Below, piece by piece: positions 10,841 to 23,407 of a stretch of 64,000 bases of DNA. The stretch is from the NCBI GenBank assembly GCA_030704615.1, contig CM060733.1, forward strand, positions 65,472,001-65,536,000, given 5' to 3'. Below the pieces are notes generated by a model. That model saw only the letters and a list, made by a program, of their open reading frames with translations. It was not told the DNA's origin and made no database searches. Within the stretch, counting starts at the first letter, position 1, and every line of letters starts with the position of its first letter. Origin of the DNA: Takakia lepidozioides. Taxonomy: Eukaryota > Streptophyta > Takakiopsida > Takakiales > Takakiaceae. The translations under genes were made by a program, and so were the position numbers.

Positions 10841-11393
10841 GTTTAAAATGGTGTAGTGTGCGTGGTGCTCGTTTGTTGTTGTATGGGATCGAGCCCGATG
10901 TTGGGAGTGGCATGGGGATGTGCGTCGGTATTTGTTGTTTCCTTTGATGCTCAGTGTCGGGGTGCTATGGAGGGCTTGGGTTTCTCGATTTTTTTTTTCC
11001 CTGATTTCGGGAGGGGCGATAGTGCAGCTACATGAGATGATTCTTTGATGTGATGTCTGATGTTTGGGGAGGGACGGAGGGGGGGGAAAATGGGGGGGGG
11101 GGGGGGGGGGGGGGGGGTGTGTATGTATACCGAGCAGAAAAGGGGGTTCAACTCCCCCTAACTTCTTGGGCATAGATAGGGGTATGCCTATGTTATATTT
11201 TTCATTCAAGTTCCTCATGTTTTTTGCATAGTATATATTTCCAATCAAAAGAATCACTGTATGCGTGGGGATAACCCACCCCTTTTTGTGCCAATTGAAC
11301 GTAGTTCTCAGAATTCGTCGCTAGTAGTGCGGAGCAATGCGAAGCCCTAGTTTCTTAAAAAAAACACTGAGTCGCAGTCATGTAGTCATATGT
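10841..11393. other. Non-coding 3' flank of the helicase-protease unit
   Basis: No gene recognised. It contains a T run at 10989-10997 and a very long G tract, listed separately. Confidence 0.4.
11092..11117. repeat. Poly-G tract, 26 Gs
   Basis: Twenty-six consecutive guanines, preceded by two further G-rich blocks (11067-11086). Such a run can form a G-quadruplex and is prone to length change. The exact length in an assembly may be unreliable. Confidence 0.9.
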
Positions 11394-11403
11394 GCATCTA
11401 TTC

Positions 11404-11586
11404 GACAACCAACATGTGCCCAATGGTAATGGGTACATACCACGTTGGATGTGGTTGTGGGTTCAAACCAAGGTCTGGTGTGTCATGAAGGTGTCCACCT
11501 TTCAGCTGGAAAGCAGTAGCCCTTGTGGTGAAATGACACCATAAGGTACACTCCCTTGGGGAGGCATCTTACTTTTTTTTTTTTTG
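11404..11586 (+). mobile_element. tRNA-derived SINE with 10-bp target duplication
   Basis: A 183-bp element is flanked by the perfect direct repeat GCATCTATTC (11394-11403 and 11587-11596). It contains a Pol III A-box-like TGGTAATGGGT (11424) and a B-box GGGTTCAAACC (11459), about 35 bp apart as in tRNA genes. It ends with a 13-T run (11573-11585), which would also terminate Pol III. Head, B box, T tail and flanking duplications together define a SINE moved by LINE-type machinery. The LINE remnant at the window start shows such elements exist here, though a partner relationship is not shown. Confidence 0.82.
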
Positions 11587-11596
11587 GCATCTATTC

Positions 11597-13558
11597 ATAT
11601 GCACTCGTCATTTCAATATAGTGGCGTAGTCATATCCGCCATGTCAATATCCTGGTCAGACATGTTTGACCTCATATGAGCGCACTGCGGAGTCATACAT
11701 CTCATATACGGCTTCCCCGGATCTACGTATCAACTGCAATATCTTTCACATCTGCATATGGCATTTTGTAGACACATCTGCCAGCACAAATGGTAGTCAT
11801 GAAAACCGCAATCTGTTGTTGTGAACTATACTCATATATGAAATTGTTTGCAAAATTATTTTGGTGAGAGCAGGTTAAGGCTAATACCAGGAGATGCCCA
11901 GTGAATTCACTGGATGATATTACAAACAGATACTTGTCAACATTAATGGACCCAATAACAGGAAGCCAAGACAACATACTGCTGAATGCCCAAACTCGGC
12001 GTAGGTGCAACAACCAAGAGCCTGCATTTACAACCCCAAACCTAGAGCACCAGCTTTGGTCACAATTTTGTCAGGCAAACACTCAAGACTCACAGCTTCC
12101 CTCTCCAACTGAAGCATAAGACATTCAGCCAATATCATTTGTCCGACATGGGACAGCAAACCTCACAAATTACACTATGCAAGGAGTCCTGAAAAGTACT
12201 TTGCTCTCCAAAATGTAGAATACATACCTTTAAAAAATAAGAGAAGTGAATAATACTGAAACGGTTCGTAAACTAGCAACAGTTTAAATAACAAGCGTTC
12301 CTCCCTCCCTCGGTCACAGTTAAGTGCATACCCGTAAAAATTTATCCCTGTATCATCCATGGTTGAGAAGAAATGCAACTTGTCAATTAGGGAAGGCACC
12401 GAAATCCTGAAGGGTTTGTGCTGGTCCTACCATTCCTGTCAGTCCAAACTGAACTGAATGATTACTTAACAGTAACCCACTTTCACTGACCCAGTATCGA
12501 CCAGATCAGCACCACCTCTGGAGAGAAATATACACCCCCTCCCAGTCCACCACCATCTGGCTTACGTGATGAACTTACATGCCCTCCCCTTCAGCATATC
12601 AGCTTTGAAAGCCCAGACTAAGAACCCCAGGATATGAGAGAAAAACTCCAGGGCTAAGAGGGCCCCCTGTCACAGTTGAAAGCAACCCAACCCCATATGC
12701 TACAATTTGTGCTCCCTTGCCCAAGGGAGCATCCAATGAAAAGCTGGCTTGGGCTTTGTGCTGCCATACCCTATCACCAGTGCTGAGTCGTATCATGTAC
12801 GTACATTCCCTACCAACTCATCGAGCACAGCCCTGCAATCGTCGGTTCATCTCCCACCTGTTGAAGGTTTCATACTCGACAGGATATAATCCTTGTCAAT
12901 CCTCTTGGAGCAGCTCTTGTTTGTTGCCAACATTCCTATCTTTATTTCACATACAGATTATCTAAAGGGTAGCCATCCGTACCCAATTCCCCTTCAGCGA
13001 AACTGATTCCCTCCGATTGCTGCAGGGCCCAATGACATTAAAGATCAGTAATAGATATTTGTTGCACAGCGCTTCCAAATCATTCAACCACAAATACAAG
13101 GGAACTACATTCACTAGTTTCACACCCAAATCCTATTTGGCAACATGGAAAAAGGACTTTAAAGGTAGTTTTCATTACGTGAACACCATGGAGGTGCTAC
13201 TAGTTCTGGAGGTGCTACCAATCCTCCTGCCATGACCACAACACCTGTGCCTGGATTCAACCCTGTAAGGGAGTGAACATGGGAATTACAGAACAGATAT
13301 GGTTTCATTATCCTCTAAAGCTTCTTGAGGACTAAAATACCATGAGAAATCTACGTCTTAAACGTCCAGTGCATGTAGGCCCTGGCTTCATTCGGTTGAA
13401 AGAACTCCATGATATTCAAGCCAATAAGTTTGTTATTAGACAAGGCCATCATATCTCATGGGCTCAGGACAAAAATTACACTTTTTCTAAAGCACAACCC
13501 ATGATGTAAGGTAAGCATGTGCAATAGATCCAGCCTGAAGGGCAGACCAACAATGCTT
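11597..13558. other. Region downstream of the response regulator; no confident gene
   Basis: It should contain the last exon and 3' UTR of the type-B response regulator, which I could not place. A short open stretch at 12005-12120 (-) encodes LEREAVSLECLPDKIVTKAGALGLGL and could be an exon of an unrecognised gene. Nothing else is supported. Confidence 0.35.
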
Positions 13559-13665
13559 GACAACTTCCAGAAACACAAAAAAATACCTGCTTAAAGAAGA
13601 AAATTAAGGAACACTACTTGACAAACTTCCGGAAACAAAGATAGAAAGATACCTGCTTAAAGAAG
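13559..13665. repeat. Tandem duplication over a splice donor
   Basis: Two adjacent ~55-bp copies (13559-13608 and 13616-13670) share CAACTTCC-GAAACA and ATACCTGCTTAAAGAAGAAA, with small indels. Each contains the minus-strand donor AAGCAG|GTAT, so the terminal donor of the response-regulator exon exists twice. The rightmost copy is in frame with the coding exon. The other may be an alternative donor. Confidence 0.7.
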
Positions 13666-16600
13666 AAATTCAAGAAGTCGTCAGATGGTGTGTCATGGGA
13701 CATCAATCCACCTTCCAACTTGGCAGTGATGAGAATGTGATCATCCTTTGGCAGTTTGCGTTCACTGCCTGGATGAGACTGCTCGGTGTTACCTTGACCA
13801 CCGTTGAGGGATGGTCTCACAGGCCCTACGTCAAGAGCTAACCTCCCCGGAAAGTTCATGCCATTACCCATGAAGCTTGACTGAGTCTGTTGTGCAAATT
13901 TGCCAGGACTTGGATTTTGACTGGGGGTTGACACCTGGCTATGGTTGTAGTGGGGTCTCAACACTGGAGTAAGTGCTTGCCCAAACTCTCTATGCTCCAT
14001 ACCACCTTGATGCCCTGGCCAACCAGACCTGTTACCTTGGCCAAGGCCTTGCCCAAGTCCATGGCTCAGGTTTCCCAACATGCTAAAATTTGGTCTCATC
14101 ACCTGTCGGTTTAATCCTTCATTCATCACTGGAGGAACCTGGCCAACCAACCCGCTTGAAGGTGATGCAGTCGAGACGGCTACACTAACAGGGAAGTTAC
14201 CAACTGGGGGACACAAATTCTTGACATCCACATTAGGTGCTTGGACCAATGCACCCAAGCTGTCTGATAGTGATGTACTTGTACCTCCTGATGAGGGACC
14301 ATGTCCCCTTCCACCATTGCCCATTCCAGAAAGGCCAACAGCACTCCCCATATGAGGCAGTGGACCAGCCCGACCCAAATTGTTATTATTGGACAGGAGA
14401 TGAGGAGGCCCAAGAAGACCGGCAGGCTGAGGCAAATTCACACCAGATCCTCCCCCTTGATGCTGCACCTGCTGCTGCTGGATGAGCTGCTGCATCATAA
14501 GAACATTGTTGCTGGGGTTGTTCCCATTCAGGCCTCCCATACCACCAAGCACACCAGTGGCTCCAAGCTGGTGTGAGATAGCTGAGAGACCTGTTCCATC
14601 GTCCATGGGCAAACTTAATGGCCCCAGCCCAGAGAGATGATGGGATTGGGCAAGCTGGTCTAAGTCGATTCCACCCTGCAGACCCTGGAGCAAAGTGGCC
14701 TGATTACCTAGCAAGGGTGGGTTGATCCGTGGTCTGGTCAACGAGCCAACATTTCCACCTTGTATTGCTGCTAGTTGGAGCAACATGGATGGCTCGATGT
14801 TACCATTCAGTGCCAATCCACTGGGCGGTGGTATCCTGCCCAGCACACCAGCTTGCAAGGTGGCCAGTGTTTGCGTCGACAGCTGCCCGTTTGCAGCAAG
14901 TGTCCGGAAATCACCAATGCCATCAAGAGAGCACAGGCCACCAAAAGGTGCATCTGGACCTCCAAAGGTTGCACCCATATTCTGCTGATTTGCAACCCCA
15001 CTAAGTCGTTTCAAGTACAACCGATATTTCTGCACATGCCAAGTGCATGCGAATTGGACATTATTAGACAATAGGGCTCAACAACGGCAACTGAAATAAA
15101 ATCTCCAGCACACTTGGAGAGCAAAGTCAGTGCAACCAAACTGGTGTGGTCTCTGTGGTGTCAAAAAATAGCAAGCACTATCTCACTAAAAATTTCTAAG
15201 GCAACTGATTCAAAGTCTACCATATACCATATAGATGAAGACATCTAATTGTGCAATCTTAATCTTCATCCGGTGTTCAGATTTCGATTTTGTCTTGAAA
15301 GGAAACCCTGCTGCTTACATCATCTCATAATTTGCTTAATCCTGATGACAAGGGTGTCAATCCTTCCAGATTGACTAGCTACAAAGAACTTCCCACTGAC
15401 TAGAGTATCACCAGTTCCTTCATTGACCTGCCTATGGCAACAATCAGTGTGGCTTACTGGCAATATCAATCCACGGTGGACACTAAGCAGTCCTGTATCC
15501 CCTACAAGTAGACAGATATGATAACTTGTACCTGCAAATGGCTGGCAACATTTTCACGTGTCAAACCTTGAACATTCATAAGCTCCAAAATTCTCTTTGG
15601 CACGGCCTCTGCATCAAGGATGAGAACCATCAACTATGGACATGAAAGCCCAGCAAATTTCAGCAGTACACAGGAAACCTCACCACTGCTAAGGAATCAA
15701 TCTCTTGCAACGGGTTCCCATAGTTTCTCTCTGACTACTAACTAGCAATCCCCCTTCATCAATAATGACTTCCCACCCTCAATAATATGGAGGCGGGAAG
15801 GGATGAATCTTACTGTCTATCCCTAACTGGTTCACAGCACTGACAAATTGCTGATGAAGTTCCACCGACCATACAACCCGGGGTTTTTTCAAGGTGGAAG
15901 GGTCGTCATTGTCTGGATCGTTGTCTTCATCATCATCCTTTATCTCCTTTCTCTTTTTAGAGAACTTCCAGTTGCCATCAGTGGTATCAGTGGCAGATGA
16001 TGTGTAGTCCGCGTCCTCTCCCCCACGCTTCTGTCTCTCGCCCTCTTCAATACTAGTGGAATGCTCTACATCTTTTGACTCATTCCGCTTCTTTCGTACA
16101 ACATGCTGCCATATGTTCCTCAGCTCCTCTATTCTAACTGGCTTTAGAAGGTAGTCACACGCACCATGAGTAATCCCCTTCATAACCGCACTTGTTTCCC
16201 CATTAGCAGACATCACTGCAGTCAAAAGCACAACATCTTCACATTTTTGCGGAGAACCTGTCCTTGTTCCTATATCGTGTGTCCTTATCTGCTCACAAGC
16301 CTAAAACACTGATGGAACGTGGCACCCACCAGAGCTACCAATAGAATGGGAGTTCTTCTCAAGAGAAACAACATGCCATTCCCATACCAGAAACACATGC
16401 ACTGGAGGGCAAAGATTATGTCCCACCAAGGACGGAATGAATGCAGTTACTACAGAAGCGCACTGAGGTGTTGTGCCACTAACCTTTTCATCTCAAAAGT
16501 AGAAGAATCTTCCAAAACCACTACACATAATTTTTTCAAATACTGTCCACCTGAAGTGCCAGCTACCAACGCAGAGATCCACAGAAGGACAACCTGGCAA

Positions 16601-17824
16601 CCGCGCTTGAGTAATGCCAAGAAGATGATAAACTTCCAAAAAGCAAGAAATTAAAACCATAAACTTAGCCAATCCTTTATTGTTGAAAGTAAAAAGTACT
16701 AATGTAGTCAGAGTATAGCCAAGCCTAGGCCATTCCAATGAAGGGCATGATGGAGACTGTTATGGCCGGCCCTCCCATGTACACAACATCCCAACATGAG
16801 CTTATCCATTGCGTACAACAGAACAGCTCAAATGATGCGACATCCTTCCCTCTTCGGAAGGGGAAACCACCATGGATTGAAGTGAAGAAAACGACCACAT
16901 AAACAAGGGGAAAAGTATTAATTAGACTTACTGATGACAGGAAGGTCCATCTCAAGACCAACAAGCTCAAGAAGCTTGAACCCGTCCATATCGGGCATGT
17001 AGACATCGCTGATTACGAGATCAAATGTATCTTTATTCTCCCTGAGTAAATCCAATGCGTGCGTTGCCATCCCACACTTGGTGACTACAAACACAACAGG
17101 AAATTATCAGAATTGCATCCCATGAAACTCTTCCACGATTAAACTGATTTCCAAAAAAATACAGTCCTGCTGACAGTTTCAAGCCCTTTCTAAACCCAGT
17201 GAAACCTCCACCCTGGCAGCAACCCCAAAAACTCCAGCACGACGCCTCCAAGGATTACATTGTCAGAGAGCACCACTCTTTTCCGAAGATGCTTTCTCCT
17301 CATTTCCAAAGAGAGCGTCAGGTTCACAAGAACGAGAAAACATGTCGTCGTGTTGCGACTCTAGTTGCACCAAGCCCAATATGATAATTTCAGACGAGAA
17401 GAAGCTATGTGGGGTTTCTTCCACACCCATCACTGCAAATATGCATCCATGCTTTTGCTCGCTCTTGCGATGTCTATGATTCCTGAATTACGGGAAGATC
17501 TGGCTGAAGGAGATTGAACATGCACATCAAGGGAGAAAGATGGCGCGGAAGAAAACCATGATAGGCACAGCGTCGCAGCATATTCTCCAGAAGCGCGAGA
17601 CATACAGGATCGTCGTCCACTACAAGTACACGCATGCCTGCTGGAAACTCGTCAGCAGCAGGATCCATTTTCCCGTAGTTGCTCACTCGGCTAGTGATAT
17701 TCGAACTATTGGCCACAATACTGCTCTGGTTCTGCTGCTGCGGCGATGGCTGCAGAAGGCTGCCCATGGATTGGCCCAGATCCCCTGCTCCCATTCTAAC
17801 CCTAGTCACTTCTCCACCTGCCAT
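13653..17824 (-). CDS. Type-B response regulator (ARR-B family), five exons
   Basis: A transcription factor acting at the end of cytokinin phosphorelay. Exons on the minus strand: 17824-17557, 17084-16932, 16215-15814, 15608-15532 and 15029-13653. All have AG/GT borders and compatible phases. An in-frame ATG at 17842 is an alternative start. The receiver domain spans exons 1-3: [19 protein letters not shown] (acidic pocket), [18 protein letters not shown] with the phospho-acceptor Asp, then [24 protein letters not shown] with the conserved Lys. A basic, acidic-patched linker ([14 protein letters not shown]) may hold a nuclear signal. The GARP/B-motif is split over exons 3-5: [46 protein letters not shown]. 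Exon 5 is a long Gln/Gly/Asn/Ser-rich activation region ending [10 protein letters not shown]. The last exon was not found. The frame is intact throughout, so it looks functional. Confidence 0.9.
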
Positions 17825-17842
17825 GGTGCGCGAGGCACCCAA

Positions 17843-18414
17843 TGTGCATCCCTCGGATGTCAGGCATCACGAACAACGCAGTCCGGAAGATTTCGCAGGC
17901 CCTGCAGTGCAGGGCCTGCCGCCATAGACACGACTATGGCATGTCCGCCACAGAAGAGAGAGAGACGCCCGCATGGAGGTAGCGACAGAATCACCCCTGA
18001 ATGACGAGCTCAAACAACATACAATCACAAAGAGAGGAATATAAGTAGAGAGTTGAGAAATCCAGCACGGTCACAACTGGCATTCCAAGGCAAGTTCCCC
18101 AGGGCGGTAAAAGCCGGCACTCAGCAAAGATCCCGTTCCTGTGATGCGCACGCTCGTGTGGAGCCAAGCCAAGGGACTTTGAGTGCGCAGACGAGAGAGA
18201 CGACACGCAACCCAGAGCATGCCATGCCATGCCATGCCATGCATGCACGGCATCCACAGCTGGCGGAGCAACCGCCTTAGGCTGTCGCCTCTGCCCCAAT
18301 TCACCGGCAGCATCCGGTCAAAACTGAACCCTAACGAGGATGTGAGTAGATGAATGATAAATGAATGAATAATGTGATCATCCGCATAAGTCATCCTCGA
18401 TTGCAGTTGGCGAT
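17843..18414. other. Upstream region of the response regulator
   Basis: Presumed 5' UTR and promoter. It contains a run of CATGC pentamers at 18218-18246 and CT-rich stretches. No TATA box is clear enough to call. Confidence 0.4.
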
Positions 18415-18951
18415 AGTTGTGTTACCGTGTGGCATATCACAATACTATGACATGGTCTGATTATTTCAAGCTCAGCTTAAGTTTTAGTGTTAGAAGGCCT
18501 CTCCTGGACTCGGATATAATTTGGCTACGACTCCTTCCCCCATCTTTGGCCTCTGAAGATATCTCTTGAGTTCCTTCTGTTCTTTCTCCCTGTGAAGAGA
18601 CGGATTCCTCCTTCTGCCAGATGCTCTTCTGTTGCATACATGAATGAAAAGGTGTGGTGGTTGACAGAATTAGTGCGCATCCTAATTTTGGCACTGCACC
18701 GTGACCTTTTGCCAACAGTAAACAGATGATACATTTTGGCATGCTGATCTGTGGAGCTGGAATAATGTAATCAAAGTGGCCAATAGGAGGCCAGCCACGT
18801 GTTGATAGGATTACCCTTGTTTTAATATAAAAGCCATGCAAGCTTATGCTCTGGCCGGTGTGATTTGATGTATTGAACTTTCTTTGCCAACCCAAGCTTC
18901 TTCCCAAGTCCTCCCCAGGATTTTCGGTTGCCACCTTATGCGGGTGCTACA
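18415..18951 (+). mobile_element. Possible solo LTR
   Basis: A 537-bp stretch flanked by the 5-bp repeat GCGAT (18410-18414 and 18952-18956) ends GCTACA. It contains a TATAAAAG box at 18828, about 120 bp before its end, as in Copia-type LTRs. The left end does not start with a clean TG (AGTTGTG), which weakens the case. A minus-strand frame of 157 codons crosses it but resembles nothing known. Confidence 0.25.
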
Positions 18952-19134
18952 GCGATGGAATTTAGTCTTCTCTCATCTCCCCTTCCTGTGGTCCGCGACA
19001 GAGGTGGTTTTGTGCAGAGCAGGGCTTGTATCTTTATAGACAGTTCTGCATCAGTTTTGGGCACAAAATCGGATAGTAGTGAAAGTGCCTTTTCGGAATG
19101 ACTCATTTGTTTTAAGACAATCAAGTACAAGTCG

Positions 19135-22100
19135 CGGATGGTGAAGTACGCGGCCATTGCTGATCCCGCCTTTGGTGCGGACTTTCTGGTGGAGGTGGGG
19201 AAGTACTACTCCCGCGCTCTTAAGCCCACGAGACACTGGAGAAGTTGTATCGTCTAGCCACAGCCTGTGTGGATGCAACAAAGAAGGTTATACATTCTTA
19301 ACCAAATTCTCTTGTGGCAACAATTCGTTTTCGTGGTGTCTTGCGATTACTAATGTGCACGGTGGTTGCACAGACCCGGTGGCTCCAAATCTGGAATGGG
19401 TCCCAGAGTACATGGGACATGTGGAGCTTCCCAAAACCCGACAAATTCTCCGACCCCACATTCGACATGGTGGTTTCAGGTACTATCCCACGCTTCATTT
19501 GGCGCTTCTACTCTTGTATTGGGTGGATTTCCTGAATTTCTTGAGGAATGCTGTCTGATGAAGAATCTCCGCAGGTGACGACGAATGCGCAAGAGCAGCT
19601 TGACACCCAAGCACATCAGTTCAAGCTGGAGATTGCAAGAGAAGCACAGAGCCTCCGCGACTATGTGACAATGTACTTTCTGCTATACAAAACCGACCTG
19701 TTCTTTCGAGAGATACCGCATGCCCGGAGGAGCCACGAGTTCACCGACCAGCCGAACACGGACAAAGCGGCAATGCACCTTCTGTACAAGTAAATATGTG
19801 GTGCCCCTCTTTGATCCGTGGCCATTGTAGTCCCTGGAGTTCGTGGATGTAAAATGCCTTATGTGGGGCATGACAATTGGTTGTGAAGAAATGGCTAAGT
19901 CCCTGGGGACGTCCCTGCCCCCGAGACTGGGAAAATGGCGCCGAATTTCCAGTCTCGGTGGAAGCCACCCCAGGGACTAGCCATTTGGAAGCCCCGAATC
20001 TGGAAATTCGGTGCCATTTTCCCAAAATGGGGCCCAAAATGGCTGTCCAATGAGGGGCTGGCAATGATATGGAAAAATGGCGCTGAATTTGCAATTTAGG
20101 TGCCATCCACCCTGGGGACTTAGCCATTTCTTGGCCCCGGAACTGGAAATTCGGCGTCATTTTTGAAAGTTGGGCCCAAAAATGGCTAAGTCCCAGACGG
20201 GGCTGGCCCCCAACCTGGAAAAATGGCGCCAAATTTCCAGTATCGGTGCCAGCCATCCCAGGGACTTAGCCATTTCCGGAGACCGGAACTGGAAATTCAG
20301 CGCCATTTTTCCAGGTTGGGTCCAAAAGTGGCTAAGTCCCAGAAGGGGTGGCCCCCAACCTGGAAAAATGGCGCCGAATTTTGAGTTTCGGTGCCAGCCA
20401 CCCCAGGGACTTAGCCATTTCTGGGGCTCGAAAATTCGGCGCCATTTTTCCAGGTTGGGCCCCAAAACGTCTAAGTCCCAGAAGGGGCTGCCTCCCCCAC
20501 GGAAAAAATGGCGGAGCAGGGAGCAGCGCCCCCCCCCCCCCGCATGGAATTCCCAGGACCTGATTCTCTGTGGGTTTCTTGAATGCAGGTACTGCAAGTT
20601 CTCCCTGTTGGAAAAAGGTCATCTATCCTTCGAGCCGCCATTCTTCCTTGCATGGAGGAACCCTGGCGCTGACTCCATGTACATTGACGTTATGAAGGGG
20701 TGGCATCTGGAGCATTTGCGCGACTGCCCTTGGTATGTGGACCTTCCGCCGGGAGGGTTCGACGCCTCCGAGTTTCAATTGAAGCTGGATGCTGAGGCCC
20801 GCCGAAACCGAGCTCCGCTGCCTCCGCTGGGTCCAAAGGAGGTGAAAGCGCTTGCCAAGTCCAGGAAAGCGGCAGAGCTTGCTCAGGCAGGTATTCAGGA
20901 GAAGTTGAATGAGAAGAAAAAAGGGTTGAAGAAAAGGACACGGAAATAGGGGACTGCAGTAACCCCAAAAAAACAGAAAACCAGCAGGGCCCGAGAGGAG
21001 GCGCAGGAGGGGCCCAAAGGGAGTAACTCGGACGACGACTTTGTGCAAGGTCCTGCTGCTGCTACCAAGTCACCGGTAGTCCGGGTTCCCAATTCAGTTC
21101 AGACTGGGACTGGCTCTGCCAAGAAGTTGGCATTTGAGGGCGAGCCTACACGGCGGTATTTGGCGGTGACATTTCCCCACAGGCCAAAGTTAGAACCCCC
21201 AACAATCATCCAATGCGTCAATGAGAGCTTCCTTGATGCTCTGGCTGCCAGGGCGAAGAAGGTGGCACACAACAAGTCTCTGGAGGAGCTGAGGGGAAAG
21301 CGAAGAAGAGGGTTGCCGCTACAGAGCCTAAAGACACCCCTGGTTTGGAAGCCATGATGGAATTTTTCACGGCCATGAGCATGGATTGTAAGAGCACTCG
21401 GGGGGGGAGGGTGGTTTGAGGTGGAGAGAGCCTGCGATATGATTCTCCTCAATATTCCAGATGGGGAGCTGCTGGAGGGCCTAGATGGTGTGCCCACCTA
21501 GAACAAGTTTACTGAGGACTATTGGAGAGCCGGGTTTGGGCTGGCAGGGATGCTCCTGGATGACGGTGGATGTATGGTGGTCCTTGCCACAAGAGGGGAG
21601 ACGGAGAGAGAATGTTGTGGCAAGGTGGACACCGAAAAGTGCCACCCCGGTCCTCCTCAAAAAATGGTTCTGCATCAACACGCAGGGGTTGCGAACAGAG
21701 GGCTAGAGTGTAAGTTATCAATCTATTGCCTACACTTCATATCGTGGTGTATCTAAACTAGACCTTGGAGTTGATCCCTCTTTTCTTGGATGTGCAGACA
21801 TTAGTGTTTGAGGCATATTGTTTTGTGAAGAGAGGGTCTACGTTTAAATTTCGCAACGACGGTCGTCTTGTTGATGCCGCTATGGACCCTGTTATCTACA
21901 ATGTCCTCTACAACTATATGCCCCACTCCAGTATGCCGAAGGACACAAAGACAGGCAAACCGTGGCGGTACAACCGGACCCGGAGCCCTGCTTTCATCCA
22001 AACCCTCATGGAGACGTGCTCCGATGTCCAAGGGCGGATTCTTGACCTCACTTGTGGCACGGGTAAGCCTTCACGTGCACAGTATATCCCCTGGCCCGAT

Positions 22101-22942
22101 AATAATTGCATGCAGCATGCTACTAACCTCCTGCTTTGTCCCTCAGGTGCTTCAATGTGGGCTGGGACATTGTCCGACAGGCCTCGTCTTCAAGCCAGAT
22201 ACTGCCCTCCACAACTCGGAACGTGCAGCGGCTGAACGTCTACCGAAAGAGGAAGAGGTATCTCGGAGGATGAGGTATCCTCGGAGGATGAGGAAGAATC
22301 CGAGAAGGAGGAGGGGGAGGTACAAGTTGGGATCGAGGCCGAGGAGCCCCCGGTTTACGAGTGAGTGGTCGCATTGTAAGTTGCCTCCTGATTTCGTGAA
22401 GCACCTCCCTTCGCTCTCTTATTTCATTGAAAGACCTTTTCTGCTTCTGCTGGTATTGACATTCTTGAAGTGGATTTGTTCTTACTGCAGGATGCCAAGT
22501 ACTACAGGAGGGACGTCTACACCGCAATTCATGGGCAGGAGGAACGTGCCTTTTTTTGCCAGGGAGGATTTCATGCCGAGTCCAGAAAAGGACTACATCC
22601 TTCCTACTTATACTGCCCGGCTTGCTTTAGTGTCCATTAGGAGGTCTTCCGAACCTAGTCGTGTACAGCAGATTTTAGACGAGGCAAGCCTCAAGAAAAT
22701 GAAGATGAGGGAGGAGGCAGCACCTATTAGAGCTCATCAGGCTCGTAGATTTGTCTTGGATTCTGCTGAGGAAAGTGGGGCGAAAGAGGCAGAAGATTCC
22801 CAGGAGGTGAGGTGGACAGTCCTCCAAGGAGAGGACGGTATTTTGAGAGGCATAGTGGAATTGATGCATCTCATAGCTCAGAGGATGGGGGGGATGAGGG
22901 GGATGAGGAGGAAGGTGGGGCAAGTTCCTCGGAGGTCTAGGA
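19135..22942 (+). pseudogene. Diverged ParB-methyltransferase transposon gene, C-terminal part (copy E)
   Basis: Plus-strand exons match, in order, the ParB-methyltransferase gene of copies 1 and 2. They are AAIADPAFGADFLVEVGKYYSRAL (19140), TRWLQIWNGSQSTWDMWSFP (19371), AQEQLDTQAHQFKLEI...RDYV (19580), FEPPFFLAWRN...CPWYVDLP (20590) and IIQCVNESFLDALAARAKK (21200). Then come the degenerate catalytic segment CDMILLNIPDGELLEGL (21433), the SAM-binding exon RTRSPAFIQTLMETCSDVQ-ILDLTCGTG (21975-22061), ASMWAG after an intron (22146) and RRNVPFFAREDFMPSP (22530). Stops (TAG after KKRTRK) and frameshifts make it non-functional. The ParB half is absent to the left. On the right the last exon is cut by the inverted repeat of copy 1 at 22943. 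It is a related but clearly older family member. Confidence 0.8.
19890..20520. repeat. Intronic array of AAATGGCGCCATTT-type palindromes (copy E)
   Basis: This array lies inside the 793-bp intron (19795-20587) of copy E. Nine centres of the form AAANTGGCGCC or GGCGCCATTTTT occur near 19939, 20012, 20081, 20155, 20227, 20301, 20372, 20440 and 20512. Spacing is 68-74 bp. Units alternate in orientation and are joined by CCAACCTGGAAA and GGGACTTAGCCATTT spacers. The core GGCGCC is shared with the palindromes of the other copies, but the flanks differ. Confidence 0.85.
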
Positions 22943-23085
22943 GGGGGCTGCTATTTCATGAGCCATGAGCCATGAGCGGCATGAGCCATGAGCAGAGTCG
23001 TAAGTGTGTGGAAAAAAACATGAGCAGCACTATTTTCCGGAAATGAGTGTCCGCGGGAATAGGGTTTAGGGTGCCACGGTCATAG
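22943..23085 (+). repeat. Left terminal inverted repeat, copy 1
   Basis: After the terminal GGGGGCTGCTATTT come five direct copies of CATGAGC, then an A run with CATGAGCAGC, then CCGCGGGAATAGGGTTTAGG. The right end in reverse complement shows the same order (terminus, CATGAGC repeats, A run, ACGGAAATAGGGTTAGG). The TIRs are therefore imperfect, over about 110-140 bp, with internal short repeats. Confidence 0.85.
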
Positions 23086-23407
23086 GGGGAGAAGGACCTC
23101 CCGATGAAGGAGGTTCGGCAATGTTATTTAGAATTATATATTGAAAGGCAATGTTTCGCGAATGGTAGGGTGGTACTGCTCTGTACAATGGGGGCCCATT
23201 TCAGCCTACCAGCCATTTGCAAAATCCACCCACACTCCCAATCCCAAACGAAATGAGCAATGACGCATTCTCGGAACGATGGACACAGAATAGAATAAAA
23301 AGAGGGCACAATGAGGTTTTTATTGATCCACATGAATTGCATTTGAAGCACGTCTACTGTGCTGATTGTGCAATCAAATCTTTAGCCCTGTGCCTACTGA
23401 ATACAAG

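Noticed and set aside
18461-18934. 157-codon minus-strand frame as a gene
   Set aside because: No recognisable domain, and it overlaps a possible LTR with a TATA box on the other strand.
21868-22968. 366-codon plus-strand frame
   Set aside because: It runs through two introns of copy E in the wrong frame for the SAM-binding exon; only its last part matches the conserved FFAREDFM segment.
22920-22968. Perfect target duplication for copy 1
   Set aside because: Flanks GGTCTAGGA and GGTGTTCGG match at only about half the positions. No clean duplication could be defined, so it is reported as absent.
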